From Halomonas sp. CUBES01 (GTDB taxonomy: Bacteria; Pseudomonadota; Gammaproteobacteria; Pseudomonadales; Halomonadaceae), in NCBI RefSeq assembly GCF_020991005.1, contig NZ_JAJLLW010000003.1, forward strand, positions 62,001 to 126,000: DNA of 64,000 nt, in the 5' to 3' direction. Below, piece after piece: positions 26,328 through 38,040 of the stretch (the first letter of the stretch is position 1; every line of letters begins with the position of its first letter). The translations under genes were made by a program, and so were the position numbers. Under the pieces are notes generated by a model. It saw only the letters and a list, made by a program, of their open reading frames with translations. It ran no database searches and was not told the origin of the DNA.

Positions 26328-27028
26328 CCCAGGCGCCTCTTGGCGGTTTCGCCCATCAAATGGGCGAGCGCATTGATCAGCGTGACCAGTGCCAGCAGAA
26401 TAATACCCAGACCAAGGGCCAGCGGCAGGTTCCCTTTGCTGGTTTCCAGCACGATGCTGGTGGTCATCACACGGGTGACACCGTCGATGTTGCCGCCGAC
26501 AATCATTACCGCGCCGACTTCCGCGCTGGCCCGGCCAAAGCCTGCCAGCATGACGGTGATCAGCCCGACCCGCGCGTCCCAGAGCAATGTGGGCATCATG
26601 CGCGCCTTTGAGAGCCCCAGTGATTGCAATTGCTCGGCGTATTCGCCGTGCAGCGCTTCCACCTGCTGGCGGGTCAGCGACGCAATGATCGGCAGCACCA
26701 GCACCCACTGGGCAACGACCATGGCGGCTGGCGTGAACAGCAGCCCCCATTCGCCCAGCGGTCCGGCGCGGGATAGCAGCAGATAAACGCATAGACCCGC
26801 CACTACGGGAGGCAACCCCATCAGCGCATTGAGCACGATAATCACGCCGTTGCGTCCCGGAAAGCGCCACAGCGCCAGGGCGGCACCCAGCGGCAGGCCG
26901 ACGAGCGCCGCAAGTGACACAGCGACGAGAGATACCTGCAACGACAGCGTCACGATCGAAAACAGATCGCTATCCATATGGAGAATAAGCTGTAGCGCCG
27001 TCAGAAAGGCGTTATGGCTATCAGACAT
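26324..27028 (-). CDS. ABC transporter permease, tungstate/molybdate type (TupB-like)
   Basis: A 234-residue membrane protein with five or six helices and the permease EAA-like loop (EALHGEYAEQLQSLGLSKARMMPTLL, about 125-150). The segment FGRASAEVGAVMIVGGNIDGVTRVMTTSI is highly characteristic of TupB/CysT-like oxyanion permeases. The ATG at 27028 is used; an in-frame TTG lies 6 nt upstream. It is the first gene of the pair and is divergent from a regulator with a binding-protein domain. Confidence 0.8.
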   Translation of the reverse strand: MSDSHNAFLTALQLILHMDSDLFSIVTLSLQVSLVAVSLAALVGLPLGAALALWRFPGRNGVIIVLNALMGLPPVVAGLCVYLLLSRAGPLGEWGLLFTPAAMVVAQWVLVLPIIASLTRQQVEALHGEYAEQLQSLGLSKARMMPTLLWDARVGLITVMLAGFGRASAEVGAVMIVGGNIDGVTRVMTTSIVLETSKGNLPLALGLGIILLALVTLINALAHLMGETAKRRLG

Positions 27029-27106
27029 AAGCAAGGGTTGGCATGGTGACGTCGATTCATTGTGCAGGAAAGCAGCAGCATGTAGGTAAAGACGTGCAAA
27101 TGCACC

Positions 27107-27146
27107 CTATGCTGAAATTTATGCATTTTTATGCATCATAAAACCT
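27107..27146. promoter_or_regulatory. Putative operator with two ATGCAT palindromes one helical turn apart
   Basis: Two copies of the self-complementary hexamer ATGCAT (27121-27126 and 27131-27136) are spaced exactly 10 bp start to start inside an A/T-rich block, flanked by AAATTT and CATAAAA. They lie 25-40 bp before the regulator start and about 95 bp before tupB, in the shared divergent promoter. Placement suits binding by the adjacent regulator; no known consensus was available to compare. Confidence 0.45.
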
Positions 27147-27158
27147 AAGAGGTGGCCA

Positions 27159-28046
27159 GTGTCGTCGACCGAGATGTATTTAACTACCAGCGAAGTGGCC
27201 GCTTACCTGCGTCTCAAGGAGCGCAAGGTCTACGATCTGGTGCGTCAGGGCCAAATTCCCTGCAGCCGGGTCACGGGGAAACTGCTGTTTCCCCGTCAGC
27301 AGGTGGATTTGTGGGTGCTCAACCACCTGGAAGGCGATCAAGCGCAGCGCCAGCCGCCGCCTGCAGTCGTGGCCGGTAGTCAGGATCCGCTGCTCGAGTG
27401 GGCGATACGCGAAAGCCAGTCGGACCTGGCCAGCCTGTTTCACGGTAGCGGTGACGGCGTGCGTCGTTTGCTGGAAAGTCGCGCCATGGTGGCCGGCGTG
27501 CACCTGCTCGACCAAGCAAGCGGTCGCTACAATCAGCCCATACAGCTGGGCCTTGGGGGCGTCAGAGACCTGGTCGTGCTGCGCTGGGCGACGCGCCGTC
27601 AGGGGTTGTTGATTGCCGAAGGCAACCCGCTCGGTATTACCGGCATTGCTGACCTTGCGCGCCCTGAGGTACGCGTAGCGCACCGCCAGCCCGGTGCCGG
27701 GGCGGCTCAGTTGCTTTCGTATTTGCTGGCGCAAGCCGGTATCGCCGAGACGTCGGTGCGTTGGGTAACGCACCTCAGCCTGAGCGAAGATGATTTAGCG
27801 CTCAGCGTGCTGCAAGGCGAGGCCGATGTTGGGCTGGGTGTCGAGGCCGCCGCCCGTCGTCAGCAGTTGGCATTCATTCCGCTCTTTGATGAACAGTTCG
27901 ATGTGATGATGCATCGGCGCAGCTACTTCGAGCCCAGCGTTCAGTCCCTGCTGGCATTTACCCGCAGGCCCCGGTTTGTCGAGCGCGCCGAGGCGTTGGG
28001 CGGCTACGATATTTCCCAGTCGGGCAACGTGGTGTACAACGCTTAG
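27159..28046 (+). CDS. One-component regulator: excisionase-type HTH fused to a periplasmic-binding-protein-like domain
   Basis: A 295-residue protein. Residues 6-50 (LTTSEVAAYLRLKERKVYDLV ... GKLLFPRQQVDLWV) form a MerR/excisionase-type winged helix (HTH_17). Residues about 75-290 resemble the cytoplasmic PBP_like (PF12727) domain, with ARPEVRVAHRQPGAGAAQLL typical of oxyanion-binding TupA/ModA relatives. The GTG at 27159 is preferred because AAGAGG is 6 nt upstream; an ATG 15 nt later has none. It is divergent from tupBC and likely senses the transported oxyanion and controls those genes. This function is inferred from fold and position. There is no signal peptide, so it is not the missing transport receptor. 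Confidence 0.72.
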   Translation: MSSTEMYLTTSEVAAYLRLKERKVYDLVRQGQIPCSRVTGKLLFPRQQVDLWVLNHLEGDQAQRQPPPAVVAGSQDPLLEWAIRESQSDLASLFHGSGDGVRRLLESRAMVAGVHLLDQASGRYNQPIQLGLGGVRDLVVLRWATRRQGLLIAEGNPLGITGIADLARPEVRVAHRQPGAGAAQLLSYLLAQAGIAETSVRWVTHLSLSEDDLALSVLQGEADVGLGVEAAARRQQLAFIPLFDEQFDVMMHRRSYFEPSVQSLLAFTRRPRFVERAEALGGYDISQSGNVVYNA

Positions 28047-28141
28047 CACACTTGGCTGCGCGGTTCATGGCTTGACGATTATACAGCAGGTGCCACACTG
28101 GCAAGACGTTGTTAATGTTTAATCATCACGAAATGGAGAGC

Positions 28142-28216
28142 ATGATGAATCAAGCACTGAACGGTAGTCGTCTGGAGTTCTGGCAGGAAGAGCGTCATTC
28201 TGGTCAACACGCGTGA
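28142..28216 (+). CDS. 24-codon small gene translationally coupled to the App1-type phosphatase gene
   Basis: An ATG at 28142 preceded by AAATGGAGAGC (GGAG, 4-5 nt spacing) opens 24 codons, MMNQALNGSRLEFW then QEERHSGQHA. The TGA overlaps the ATG of the next gene as TGATG. The downstream gene has no evident ribosome site of its own, so this small frame may act as its translational leader. No homology is recognised and the peptide is hydrophilic. Whether the peptide has a function beyond coupling is unknown. Confidence 0.5.
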   Translation: MMNQALNGSRLEFWQEERHSGQHA

Positions 28217-29352
28217 TGGGGCTGTTTCGTCAGTGGGCAAGCTTCGTCAAGCGGCTTGTCCACGTGATTGCCAAACCCATGAAGCGCGACTTCGGTAGCG
28301 GCGGCATGATGGTGCAGCCCTACCGTGGCTACGGGTCACAGCGTGAAGTGTTTGTGATGGGGCGGGTGTTTCGTCAAGCCGCCCTGGGTCGTGCCATTCC
28401 CCGACGCGGCATGCTGCGTGATACGGCGGATGTTGCCCGGCGCATTTTCCGGCGCGGCTTTGCCGGCGCTCGAGTCGAGCTTTCGCTGGGGGGCAACCAA
28501 CTGTGTGTCACCACCGACCGCGATGGCTATTTTGATGTCCACCTGCCGATCAGCGATGCGCTGCCCATCGACGTGTCCTGGCATGTCGCCGATATCAAGG
28601 TCAAGGCTGAAGGCCAATCGACCATTCGAACCACCGTGGAAGTCTTCGTGCCGCCGCCCGAAGCGGATTTGCTGGTAATCAGCGATATCGACGACACGGT
28701 GATGTTCACCGGCGTGGCCGAAAAGCTCAAGATGCTGTATCGCCTGTTTGTCCGCAAGCCCCACCGGCGCACCGCTTTCCCCGGCGTTGCCTCGCTTTAC
28801 CAGGCGCTGCATCGCGGCGGCAGTGATAAAGTGGAACGTCCTATCCTGTATGTGTCACGCGGTCCCTGGGCCATTTATGAAATGCTTGAGGCGTTTTTTC
28901 AGCTCAACCGTATTCCGGTGGGCCCCATCCTGTTTCTACGTGAATGGGGGATTTCCTGGCGTCACCCCTGGCCGCGTCGGGCAGAGGCACACAAGCGCGA
29001 TTTGATCGATCGTATGCTGACCCAGTACGACGACTTGCCGTGCATCCTGATCGGCGATAGCGGTCAACACGACCCTGAAGTGTACAGCGAGGTGGTCCGC
29101 GACTATCCGGGCCGTATCAAGGCCATTTATATTCGTCGCGTTGACCGTAATCCAGACCGTGAAGCAGCGATCCAGGGGTTACGCAACGAGCTCGCAGACA
29201 CCGACTGTCAACTGGTGCTGGCCGCCGACAGCGTATTGATTGCCGAACATGCGCATGCCGAGGGCTATATCTCGGCGCGTGGGCTTCAGGCCGTCAAACG
29301 CGACGTGGCCGAAAGCTATCAGGAAGCTTCCGACGAACGATCCGCCAATTAA
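28216..29352 (+). CDS. App1-family (DUF2183) phosphatidate-phosphatase-like protein
   Basis: A 378-residue protein. The N-terminal half (about 40-150) is a beta-rich region with RGFAGARVELSLGG and TTDRDGYFDVHL. The C-terminal half is an App1/HAD-like catalytic domain: motif I DIDDTVMFTG near 157-166, LYVSRGPWAIYEML near 213-226, an HPWPRRAEAHKRDLI basic loop and ILIGDSGQHDPEVY near 273-286. Yeast App1 dephosphorylates phosphatidate. Bacterial members are uncharacterised, so lipid-phosphate hydrolysis is only the family inference. A GTG at 28213 is an alternative start. It is coupled to the small frame before it. Confidence 0.75.
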   Translation: MGLFRQWASFVKRLVHVIAKPMKRDFGSGGMMVQPYRGYGSQREVFVMGRVFRQAALGRAIPRRGMLRDTADVARRIFRRGFAGARVELSLGGNQLCVTTDRDGYFDVHLPISDALPIDVSWHVADIKVKAEGQSTIRTTVEVFVPPPEADLLVISDIDDTVMFTGVAEKLKMLYRLFVRKPHRRTAFPGVASLYQALHRGGSDKVERPILYVSRGPWAIYEMLEAFFQLNRIPVGPILFLREWGISWRHPWPRRAEAHKRDLIDRMLTQYDDLPCILIGDSGQHDPEVYSEVVRDYPGRIKAIYIRRVDRNPDREAAIQGLRNELADTDCQLVLAADSVLIAEHAHAEGYISARGLQAVKRDVAESYQEASDERSAN

Positions 29353-29429
29353 TCTCGCCTGGTCACCACGTACTGCCAAAATCAGTGTTTAATAGGGGAT
29401 GGCAATACGTCGATGACTCGGGAGCCGCC

Positions 29430-30104
29430 ATGTTCATTGTGCTGATTATCGCTGCCCTGGCGATCTTTGTGTTACCCAACCTCTGGGCAAAATGGGTGCT
29501 TAAACGCCACACTCGGGGACGCGACGACTATCCCGGCACCGGCGCCGAGCTTGCTGATCATCTGCTGCGCCGACTGGGCATAGAGGGAGCAAGCGTTGAG
29601 CGCACGGAGTTCGGTGACCATTATGATCCTGAAACGCGCTGCGTACGTCTTTCTCCGGATAACTACGATGGGCGTTCGCTAACGGCCGTCACGGTGGCCG
29701 CCCATGAAGTAGGGCACGCTATTCAACATCACCAGGGCTACGCGCCGCTACTTGCGCGTAGCCGCTTAGTAGGCGTTGCGCAAAAAGCCGAAAAGTTGGG
29801 CGCGATATTGATGATGGCGGCGCCGTTCTTGTTTTTACTTACCCGGCTGCCGGGCGGGCTGGCGCTGGTGGTCGTCATGGCCGTGATCAGCTTTGGCACC
29901 GCCGCCCTGGTGCATCTGGTGACGCTTCCGGTCGAGTTTGACGCCAGTTTCAACCGGGCGCTGCCGCTATTGAAAGAGTACGTCCCGCCCTACGACATGG
30001 CCGGTGCCCGACACGTACTGACCGCCTGCGCGTTTACCTATGTCGCTGCGTCGCTTGCCAGCGTCATGAACCTGGGACGCTGGCTGGTGATTTTGCGCAG
30101 GTAA
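29430..30104 (+). CDS. Membrane zinc metallopeptidase of the YugP family
   Basis: A 224-residue protein with one N-terminal membrane helix (about 3-20), the zincin motif HEVGH at 92-96 within AAHEVGHAIQHH, then two or three further helices (about 115-160 and 195-220). The block YPGTGAELADHLLRRLGI near 34-51 and the late PVEFDASFNRALPLL are family marks. GGAGCC lies 5 nt before the ATG at 29430. It probably cleaves membrane or periplasmic proteins; no substrate is known for the family. The stop is 6 nt from the convergent cmoB stop. Confidence 0.8.
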   Translation: MFIVLIIAALAIFVLPNLWAKWVLKRHTRGRDDYPGTGAELADHLLRRLGIEGASVERTEFGDHYDPETRCVRLSPDNYDGRSLTAVTVAAHEVGHAIQHHQGYAPLLARSRLVGVAQKAEKLGAILMMAAPFLFLLTRLPGGLALVVVMAVISFGTAALVHLVTLPVEFDASFNRALPLLKEYVPPYDMAGARHVLTACAFTYVAASLASVMNLGRWLVILRR

Positions 30105-30110
30105 ATGGTG

Positions 30111-31121
30111 TTACCCCGGCTTATTCGCCAATATCACCGCCCGTCTTGGGGCCGGGTAGCCTTCAATGGTGCGGGCACGGTCGTCCGGATCGAGGAAATC
30201 GGCCAGCGACTGGTACGTCATCCAGTCGGTGGAGCGCTGTTCGTCAAGGGTGGTGACCGCTTCATCCACGACGCGCACATTGGTAAAGCCGCAGCGCGAA
30301 AGCCAGTGGCATAGCGCCTTGGAGGAAGGCAGGAAGTAAACGTTGGGCATGGCGGCGTAGCGTTCGCCGGGCACAAATACGGTCTGCTCGTCGCCTTCGA
30401 CCACCAGCGTTTCCAGCACCAGCTCGCCGCCGGGGGAGAGTGCCCCTTTGAGCTGCTGCAAATGTTCAAACGGCGAGGGGCGGTGATAGAGCACACCCAT
30501 GGAAAATACCGTATCGAAAAAGCCCAGGTTCTCTGGCACATCTTCTATACCCACGGGTAAAAACTGCGTTCTGCCGCCATCGGCATCGCCGACAAAGTGG
30601 CGTATCGCCTGAAACTGCCAGTAGAAGCGCGGCGAGGGGTCAATCACCAGTACGAAGGTGGCGCCTTCACCGGCCATTCGCCAGGCGTGGTAGCCGCTGC
30701 CGCCGCCCACGTCGAGCACTTTGCGATACTTGAGGGGAGCGAGGTGGGGGGCGACGCGTTGCCACTTCCAGTCGGAGCGCCATTCGGTATCGATGTGAAT
30801 GCCGCCCAGTTGAAAGGGGCCTTTGCGCCAGGGCGCAAGCTTTCTGAGCAGGTTGAAGCACTGGCGCTGCTGGCTGTCACTGAGGTCGATATCGACGGTT
30901 ACGGTGTCGCTCGTCAGATCGACGCGGCGCTCGGCAGGCAGCGCGGGCAGTTTGGCCACGGCTTTTTCCCAGGCGGATAGGTCGCCGTGGCGATTGCGGT
31001 CCAGCCCGTGGGCAAGCTGTTCGGGTAGCTTGCCAAGCCAGGGCGTCAGTGAGGCGTCCAGCGTCGCTTGATCTAAAAACGCCTGATAAATCGCGCGATG
31101 ATCGTCGGGTAGAGGGGCCAA
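30111..31121 (-). CDS. cmoB: tRNA U34 carboxymethyltransferase CmoB
   Basis: A 336-residue enzyme (E. coli 323). Family blocks are LAPWRKGPFQLGGIHIDTEWRSDWKW (about 92-117), the cofactor loop LDVGGGSGYHAWRM near 135-148 and VFSMGVLYHRPSPFEHL. It transfers the carboxymethyl group of carboxy-SAM, made by CmoA, to ho5U34 of tRNA. The start is a TTG at 31121, 2 nt after the cmoA stop, with AAGGAGG 7 nt upstream; no in-frame ATG exists early enough to replace it. Confidence 0.92.
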   Translation of the reverse strand: MAPLPDDHRAIYQAFLDQATLDASLTPWLGKLPEQLAHGLDRNRHGDLSAWEKAVAKLPALPAERRVDLTSDTVTVDIDLSDSQQRQCFNLLRKLAPWRKGPFQLGGIHIDTEWRSDWKWQRVAPHLAPLKYRKVLDVGGGSGYHAWRMAGEGATFVLVIDPSPRFYWQFQAIRHFVGDADGGRTQFLPVGIEDVPENLGFFDTVFSMGVLYHRPSPFEHLQQLKGALSPGGELVLETLVVEGDEQTVFVPGERYAAMPNVYFLPSSKALCHWLSRCGFTNVRVVDEAVTTLDEQRSTDWMTYQSLADFLDPDDRARTIEGYPAPRRAVILANKPG

Positions 31122-31123
31122 CG

Positions 31124-31867
31124 TTAGCCCTCCTTGAAGGCGATTAGCGAGGCAAAGTTGAGGTACTGGAACCAGGTCATCGAACGCGGGAAGCCGGCCT
31201 GTGTCAGGCGACCGTGCAGGGCGTCCAGGGTGTCCGGCACCAGCACGTTTTCGAGGGCGGTGCGCTTCTGGCTGATTTCCAGATCGCTGTAGCCATTGGC
31301 GCGTTTGAAGTCGTGGTAGCGCTCGACGCGCCAGGCGTTGTCGCGCTCGTCGGCATCAATGGTTTTTTCGGACAGAATCAGCACGCCACCCGGCTCAAGC
31401 GCCGCGTAAAGCCGCTTCAACAGCGCATCGCGGTCGGCGGGGGGTAAAAACTGTAGCGTAAAGTTGAGAATGATCATGCCCGACGGCGCATACTCGAGCG
31501 TGCGGATGTCGGCTTCTTCCACCTGCATGGCATGCTCGGGGCACTCGTCGGCAAGGGTTTGCCGCGCCTGCTGCGCCATGGCGGGGGACAGGTCAATCCC
31601 GGTGTAGCGAAAGGCGTCCGCAGGCAGCGCACCCGCGAGTGCCAGGCCGGAAGCGCCGAGCGAACAGCCCAGGTCGTAGACATGAGCGCCATGGCGCAGG
31701 TGGCGCTGGGCGATCAGGCTCAGCATGCCAAGAATCTGCCCGTAGCCGGGCACCGAGCGGCGGATCATGTCGGGGAAGCAGGCCACGACCTGTTCATCGA
31801 AGGAGAACCTCGCCACCTTATCCAGGGGTGTCGAAAAGATGGCGTCACGGTAAGATGCATCACTCAT
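31124..31867 (-). CDS. cmoA: Carboxy-S-adenosyl-L-methionine synthase CmoA
   Basis: A 247-residue SAM-fold enzyme. Conserved parts are [36 protein letters not shown] at the start and [16 protein letters not shown] near 63-78, then NFTLQFLPP and EKTIDADE. It makes carboxy-SAM from SAM and prephenate for CmoB. The ATG at 31867 begins MSDASYRD; a longer open frame upstream has no conservation. It is divergent from pgi, sharing about 130 bp. Confidence 0.92.
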   Translation of the reverse strand: MSDASYRDAIFSTPLDKVARFSFDEQVVACFPDMIRRSVPGYGQILGMLSLIAQRHLRHGAHVYDLGCSLGASGLALAGALPADAFRYTGIDLSPAMAQQARQTLADECPEHAMQVEEADIRTLEYAPSGMIILNFTLQFLPPADRDALLKRLYAALEPGGVLILSEKTIDADERDNAWRVERYHDFKRANGYSDLEISQKRTALENVLVPDTLDALHGRLTQAGFPRSMTWFQYLNFASLIAFKEG

Positions 31868-31996
31868 GGTCAAGCCAGGATGGTTAATGAGGTTGCGTAG
31901 TTTACGCGCCCTGCATGGACGAGAACAGGCTTGATCCGCACACAGCTGTCTAGAACAGATGCCTGCCGCATGGAACGACGCCACAGGAGAGGGCAC

Positions 31997-33691
31997 ATGG
32001 TTGGATCATCACGGGCGACCCCCGATACGCTACCCGCATGGCAAATGCTCAAGCAGCATGCCCAGGCGCTTGAGCACGTCCATCTGAAAAACCTGTTTGG
32101 TACTGATCCCGACCGCTGGACGCACTTCACTCGTCAGGTGGCGGGGCTGACCCTGGATCTTTCCAAGCAGCGTTGGGACGATGACACCCTCGAGCATCTG
32201 CTGGCGCTGGCCGAGGAAGCTGGCGTGCCGGGTTCCATCGAGGCGTTGTTGAGCGGCAAGCGGGTCAACGTCAGCGAAAACCGCCCGGCCCTGCACACCG
32301 CTTTGCGTTTGCCGCCGGGGGCGAGCCTGGAGGTCGAGGGCGAAGACGTGGCCGCGGCGGTACACGATAGCCTCGAGCAGATGGAGCGACTGGTCGCGCG
32401 GCTCCACGCGGGGCAGTGGCGCGGCGCTACCGGCAAGCCGATTCGCCACGTGGTCAACTTGGGCGTCGGTGGATCGGATCTGGGCCCCTTGATGGTCACC
32501 CGTGCCCTGGCTGACTATCAGCCCGAGGGGATTCACTCGTTGGAAGTGCATTTTGCCTCGACCATGGATGGCTCGCAGCTGGCCGATTACCTGACGCGCT
32601 TTAACCCTGAAACGACTTTGTTTGTGCTGTCATCGAAGTCGTTCACCACCATCGACACGCTGTCCAATGCCAATACCGCCCGGGACTGGTTAATCGGACG
32701 ACTGTCGAAGCACGGCGAGCTGCCAAGCGCCTCGCCGGTAAGCGCCGAGCTGATCATCCGCCAGCACTTCATCGGCGTTTCCGCCAGCCCCGAGAAAATG
32801 AGCGAGTGGGGGATTGCCGACGATCATCAGCTGATGTTCTGGGAGTGGGTCGGCGGGCGCTATTCGCTGTGGGGGACCATTGGCCTGCCGATTGCGCTGG
32901 TGGTCGGCATGGACAATTTCCGCGAGCTATTAGCCGGTGCTCATGCCATGGATCGTCACTTCCGTGAGGCGCCCATGGCAGAGAATCTGCCGGTGCTGCT
33001 GGGTCTGGCGGGCATCTGGAACGTCAACTTCCTGGACATTCGTGCCCACTCGATCCTGCCTTATGACGGTCGGCTGGAATATTTTGCCGCTTACCTGGAA
33101 CAGCTCGAGATGGAGTCCAACGGCAAGTCGGTCACCAGCCAGGGGCAGGCGGTCAACTATTCGACCTGTCCCGTGCTCTGGGGGCAGCTGGGGCCTAATG
33201 CCCAGCATGCGTTTTACCAGCTGCTTCATCAGGGAACGCAGCCGGTGGTGTGCGACTTTATTGCCCCGCTTAAGCGTTACGACGACGTGGCCGACCCGGA
33301 CACCCGGCGCCACCTGAAAGTCCAGCATCGCCTGGCATTGGCCAACTGTTTCGCTCAGTCGCGGGTGCTGATGCTGGGTGACGATGCTCTTGAAGAGGAT
33401 GGGCCACGTCCGGAGCACAAACGCTATCGGGGCAATCAGCCGTCGACCACCGTGCTGCTCGACCAGTTGACGCCCTCGACCCTAGGCGCGCTGATCGCCC
33501 TCTATGAACACAAGGTGTTTGTTCAGGCCGTCATCTGGGATATCAATCCATTTGACCAGTGGGGCGTGGAACTCGGCAAGCAGATCGCCACGGATACCCA
33601 GAAGATTATCGACCACCAGGGCGACCTGACGCGGATGGATGCGTCCAGCCGTGGCTTGATTGAGGCGTTTTGGGCGGCGGAGCAGGAGTGA
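31997..33691 (+). CDS. pgi: Glucose-6-phosphate isomerase
   Basis: A 564-residue isomerase of the long bacterial type. Both family signatures are visible: a sugar-phosphate loop with [15 protein letters not shown] (near 152-166) and [13 protein letters not shown] (near 210-222), and the C-terminal region [17 protein letters not shown] (near 514-530). The catalytic Glu lies in the [16 protein letters not shown] block. It interconverts glucose 6-phosphate and fructose 6-phosphate. AGGAG is 7 nt before the ATG at 31997; the frame is open 22 codons further up without support. Confidence 0.93.
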   Translation: MVGSSRATPDTLPAWQMLKQHAQALEHVHLKNLFGTDPDRWTHFTRQVAGLTLDLSKQRWDDDTLEHLLALAEEAGVPGSIEALLSGKRVNVSENRPALHTALRLPPGASLEVEGEDVAAAVHDSLEQMERLVARLHAGQWRGATGKPIRHVVNLGVGGSDLGPLMVTRALADYQPEGIHSLEVHFASTMDGSQLADYLTRFNPETTLFVLSSKSFTTIDTLSNANTARDWLIGRLSKHGELPSASPVSAELIIRQHFIGVSASPEKMSEWGIADDHQLMFWEWVGGRYSLWGTIGLPIALVVGMDNFRELLAGAHAMDRHFREAPMAENLPVLLGLAGIWNVNFLDIRAHSILPYDGRLEYFAAYLEQLEMESNGKSVTSQGQAVNYSTCPVLWGQLGPNAQHAFYQLLHQGTQPVVCDFIAPLKRYDDVADPDTRRHLKVQHRLALANCFAQSRVLMLGDDALEEDGPRPEHKRYRGNQPSTTVLLDQLTPSTLGALIALYEHKVFVQAVIWDINPFDQWGVELGKQIATDTQKIIDHQGDLTRMDASSRGLIEAFWAAEQE

Positions 33692-35875
<2,184 letters not shown>

Positions 35876-35908
35876 TCCCTCTGTCAGAGAAAGGGTGTTG
35901 AAGCAACG

Positions 35909-35935
35909 TCAAGATTCGTAAGTTTACGCCGATAA
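35909..35935 (+). promoter_or_regulatory. FliA (sigma-28) flagellar-class promoter of the chemoreceptor gene
   Basis: TCAAGATT (35909-35916), an 11-nt spacer, and GCCGATAA (35928-35935). The -10 is identical to the sigma-28 consensus, the -35 matches TAAAGTTT at six of eight positions and the spacer is exactly the expected 11 nt. It lies 65 nt before the chemoreceptor start codon. Confidence 0.85.
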
Positions 35936-35999
35936 GAAGTATAAGGTGTTTCGAAAGTAATGCACCTGACAAGAACTCCACTTGAAAAGGGGAACGACG

Positions 36000-37967
36000 T
36001 TGTTCAAGACCATATCCAGGCAGCTCTCACTGGCTGCATTCGTACTGATGTTACTCATGGCGGCCGGTATTTACGGCGTAATGGCATGGCGGGGTCAGCC
36101 GCTGGTTATCGAGGCAAGTCAGTCACTGATCGAGCGAACGGGGGGCTCAATCGTGAATGCGCTCAACGGCCAGTTAGCCAGGGTCGAGGGCAATACCTCG
36201 AGTTTAGCGGCGCTGGCCGAATCGCTGCCCCGTGAAGAGGGCATCTACCTCGAGGCCTTGCCGAATGTCGTTGATGATAATGGCAATGCAACGGTGGCAG
36301 GCGGCGGTATCTGGCCGGAGCCCGGCGCTTTTTCATCGGGGGTCGAGCGTTACAGTTTCTTCTGGGCACGCGATGCACAGGGCGAGCTGGAGTTTCTGGA
36401 TGACTACAACGCCAGCAACATCGATCCCTACCATGACGAGGCCTGGTACAGCAGCGCCCGTGGCGCGGAGCCGGGACAATGCGTGTGGTCTGCCGCGTAT
36501 CGCGATCCGACCACTGGCGTCGCGATGGTGACCTGCAGCGTGCCTTATTATCGCGATAACAGCTTTGCAGGCGTGGCCACCATTGACATGCAGCTGGGGG
36601 GGGTCGCCGAGTTTCTCGCCGAAAATGGTGACGGTACTGGCGGCTATGCCTTTGTGCTGGATAAGGATGACAACGTGATTGACCTGCCGGGCGTCGAGCA
36701 GGCATCAGGGGAAATGCTGGGCCTGGACGATGTAGTGAATGATATGCCTTGGCTTCAGCCAGTCTTGGACGCCGTTGAGGCTGGCCGCGAGAAGGCCAGT
36801 GTAGAAAGTGCCGGCGTGCTGGAGGCGCCGTCGTCAGTGCAGTTGTTCGAGATGCCCGATACGGGATGGACACTTGGCCTGGTAACGCCCCGCGACCAGG
36901 TGACGGGCCTGGCCCATACCTTAACGCGCGACTTGTTAGTGTTTATTCTGCCGCTGTTGGCGCTTTTGCTCGCCCTGGGCTGGTGGGGCGGACGTATTTT
37001 GTTACGTCAGATTCGCAGCACCACGGAGCAGATCGATCAGTTGGGTCAGGGGGGATCGAGCCGTGAACTGACCATTTATCGCGACGATGAAATCGGCGAG
37101 TTGCGCCGTGCCGTGAACCGTTACGCGGATAAGCTGCAGCGTCTGTTTGGAGATGTGCGTAGTGTTGCTGACGCCATTGCCAGTGAATCGACGGAAATTG
37201 CGGCGGGCAATACCGAGCTTTCGAGCCGCACCGAGCAGCAGGCATCTTCGCTGCAGGAGACGTCCTCGACGATGGAAGAGATGGCCGCGACGGTCAAGCG
37301 CAATGCCGACAACGCCCAGGAGGCCGATCAGCGCGTCAAGGAATCCGCAGAAAAGGTTAAGCAGGGCGGAGAACAGGTATCGCGGCTGGCGCAGTCCATG
37401 GAAGCCATCAACGAAAGCTCTGTCGAGGTTTCCTCGATCGTTGACGTGATCGAGAATATTGCCTTCCAGACCAACATACTGGCATTGAATGCCTCGGTTG
37501 AAGCGGCGCGTGCCGGTGAGCATGGACGTGGTTTTGCCGTTGTGGCCAGCGAAGTACGCGAACTGGCGTCACGTAGCGCCGCTTCCGCCAGGAATATCAA
37601 CGGCCTGATCAAGACCACCTCGGAGCAGATCGCGACCGGTAGCGGCTACGCGCAAGCGGCTGAATCCGCCATGCAGGATATCGTCGTCGCCATTGACGAG
37701 GTGACCGCGCGAATCAGCGAAATCAGTCAGGCATCCGGCGAGCAGACCAACGGCATTAATGAAATCAACCAGGCAGTGACCCAAATGGATACAGCGACGC
37801 AGCAAAATGCTGGATTGGTGAGTCAGGCAGCCAGCGCTGCCAATGAGCTGTCGTTACAGGCTCAGCGCCTGAAAGGACTGCTGGACGAGTTTCACAGCAG
37901 CACGCATGAAGCATCCTCCACGGCAGCGTTATCGGATGCATCAAACGAAAGGCATCAATTAACATAG
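36000..37967 (+). CDS. Methyl-accepting chemotaxis protein with a large periplasmic sensor
   Basis: A transmembrane chemoreceptor of about 655 residues. A membrane helix (about 8-28), a periplasmic Cache-like sensor (about 30-305, with DEAWYSSA and [14 protein letters not shown] blocks), a second helix (about 315-335), HAMP and a long signalling domain follow in order. The tip ([21 protein letters not shown] ... [20 protein letters not shown], in parts) is canonical. No ATG lies before the first helix. The TTG at 36000 has AAGGGGAA 6 nt upstream; another TTG at 35982 lacks a ribosome site. It has a FliA promoter. It lacks a C-terminal CheR-docking pentapeptide. The ligand is unknown. Confidence 0.9.
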   Translation: MFKTISRQLSLAAFVLMLLMAAGIYGVMAWRGQPLVIEASQSLIERTGGSIVNALNGQLARVEGNTSSLAALAESLPREEGIYLEALPNVVDDNGNATVAGGGIWPEPGAFSSGVERYSFFWARDAQGELEFLDDYNASNIDPYHDEAWYSSARGAEPGQCVWSAAYRDPTTGVAMVTCSVPYYRDNSFAGVATIDMQLGGVAEFLAENGDGTGGYAFVLDKDDNVIDLPGVEQASGEMLGLDDVVNDMPWLQPVLDAVEAGREKASVESAGVLEAPSSVQLFEMPDTGWTLGLVTPRDQVTGLAHTLTRDLLVFILPLLALLLALGWWGGRILLRQIRSTTEQIDQLGQGGSSRELTIYRDDEIGELRRAVNRYADKLQRLFGDVRSVADAIASESTEIAAGNTELSSRTEQQASSLQETSSTMEEMAATVKRNADNAQEADQRVKESAEKVKQGGEQVSRLAQSMEAINESSVEVSSIVDVIENIAFQTNILALNASVEAARAGEHGRGFAVVASEVRELASRSAASARNINGLIKTTSEQIATGSGYAQAAESAMQDIVVAIDEVTARISEISQASGEQTNGINEINQAVTQMDTATQQNAGLVSQAASAANELSLQAQRLKGLLDEFHSSTHEASSTAALSDASNERHQLT

Positions 37968-38003
37968 CGCGCCCTAGCGAGTGGCCGCGTGTCCGCTTAT
38001 AAG

Positions 38004-38024
38004 CCGCCCCCACGGGGCGGTTTT
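38004..38024 (+). terminator. Rho-independent terminator between the chemoreceptor gene and parC
   Basis: CCGCCCC (38004-38010) pairs perfectly with GGGGCGG (38014-38020) around a 3-nt loop, followed by TTTTGTT. It ends the flagellar-class transcript only 20 nt before the parC start, so parC must have a promoter upstream of it or depend on read-through. Confidence 0.75.
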
Positions 38025-38040
38025 GTTGTCAAGGTAGGAT

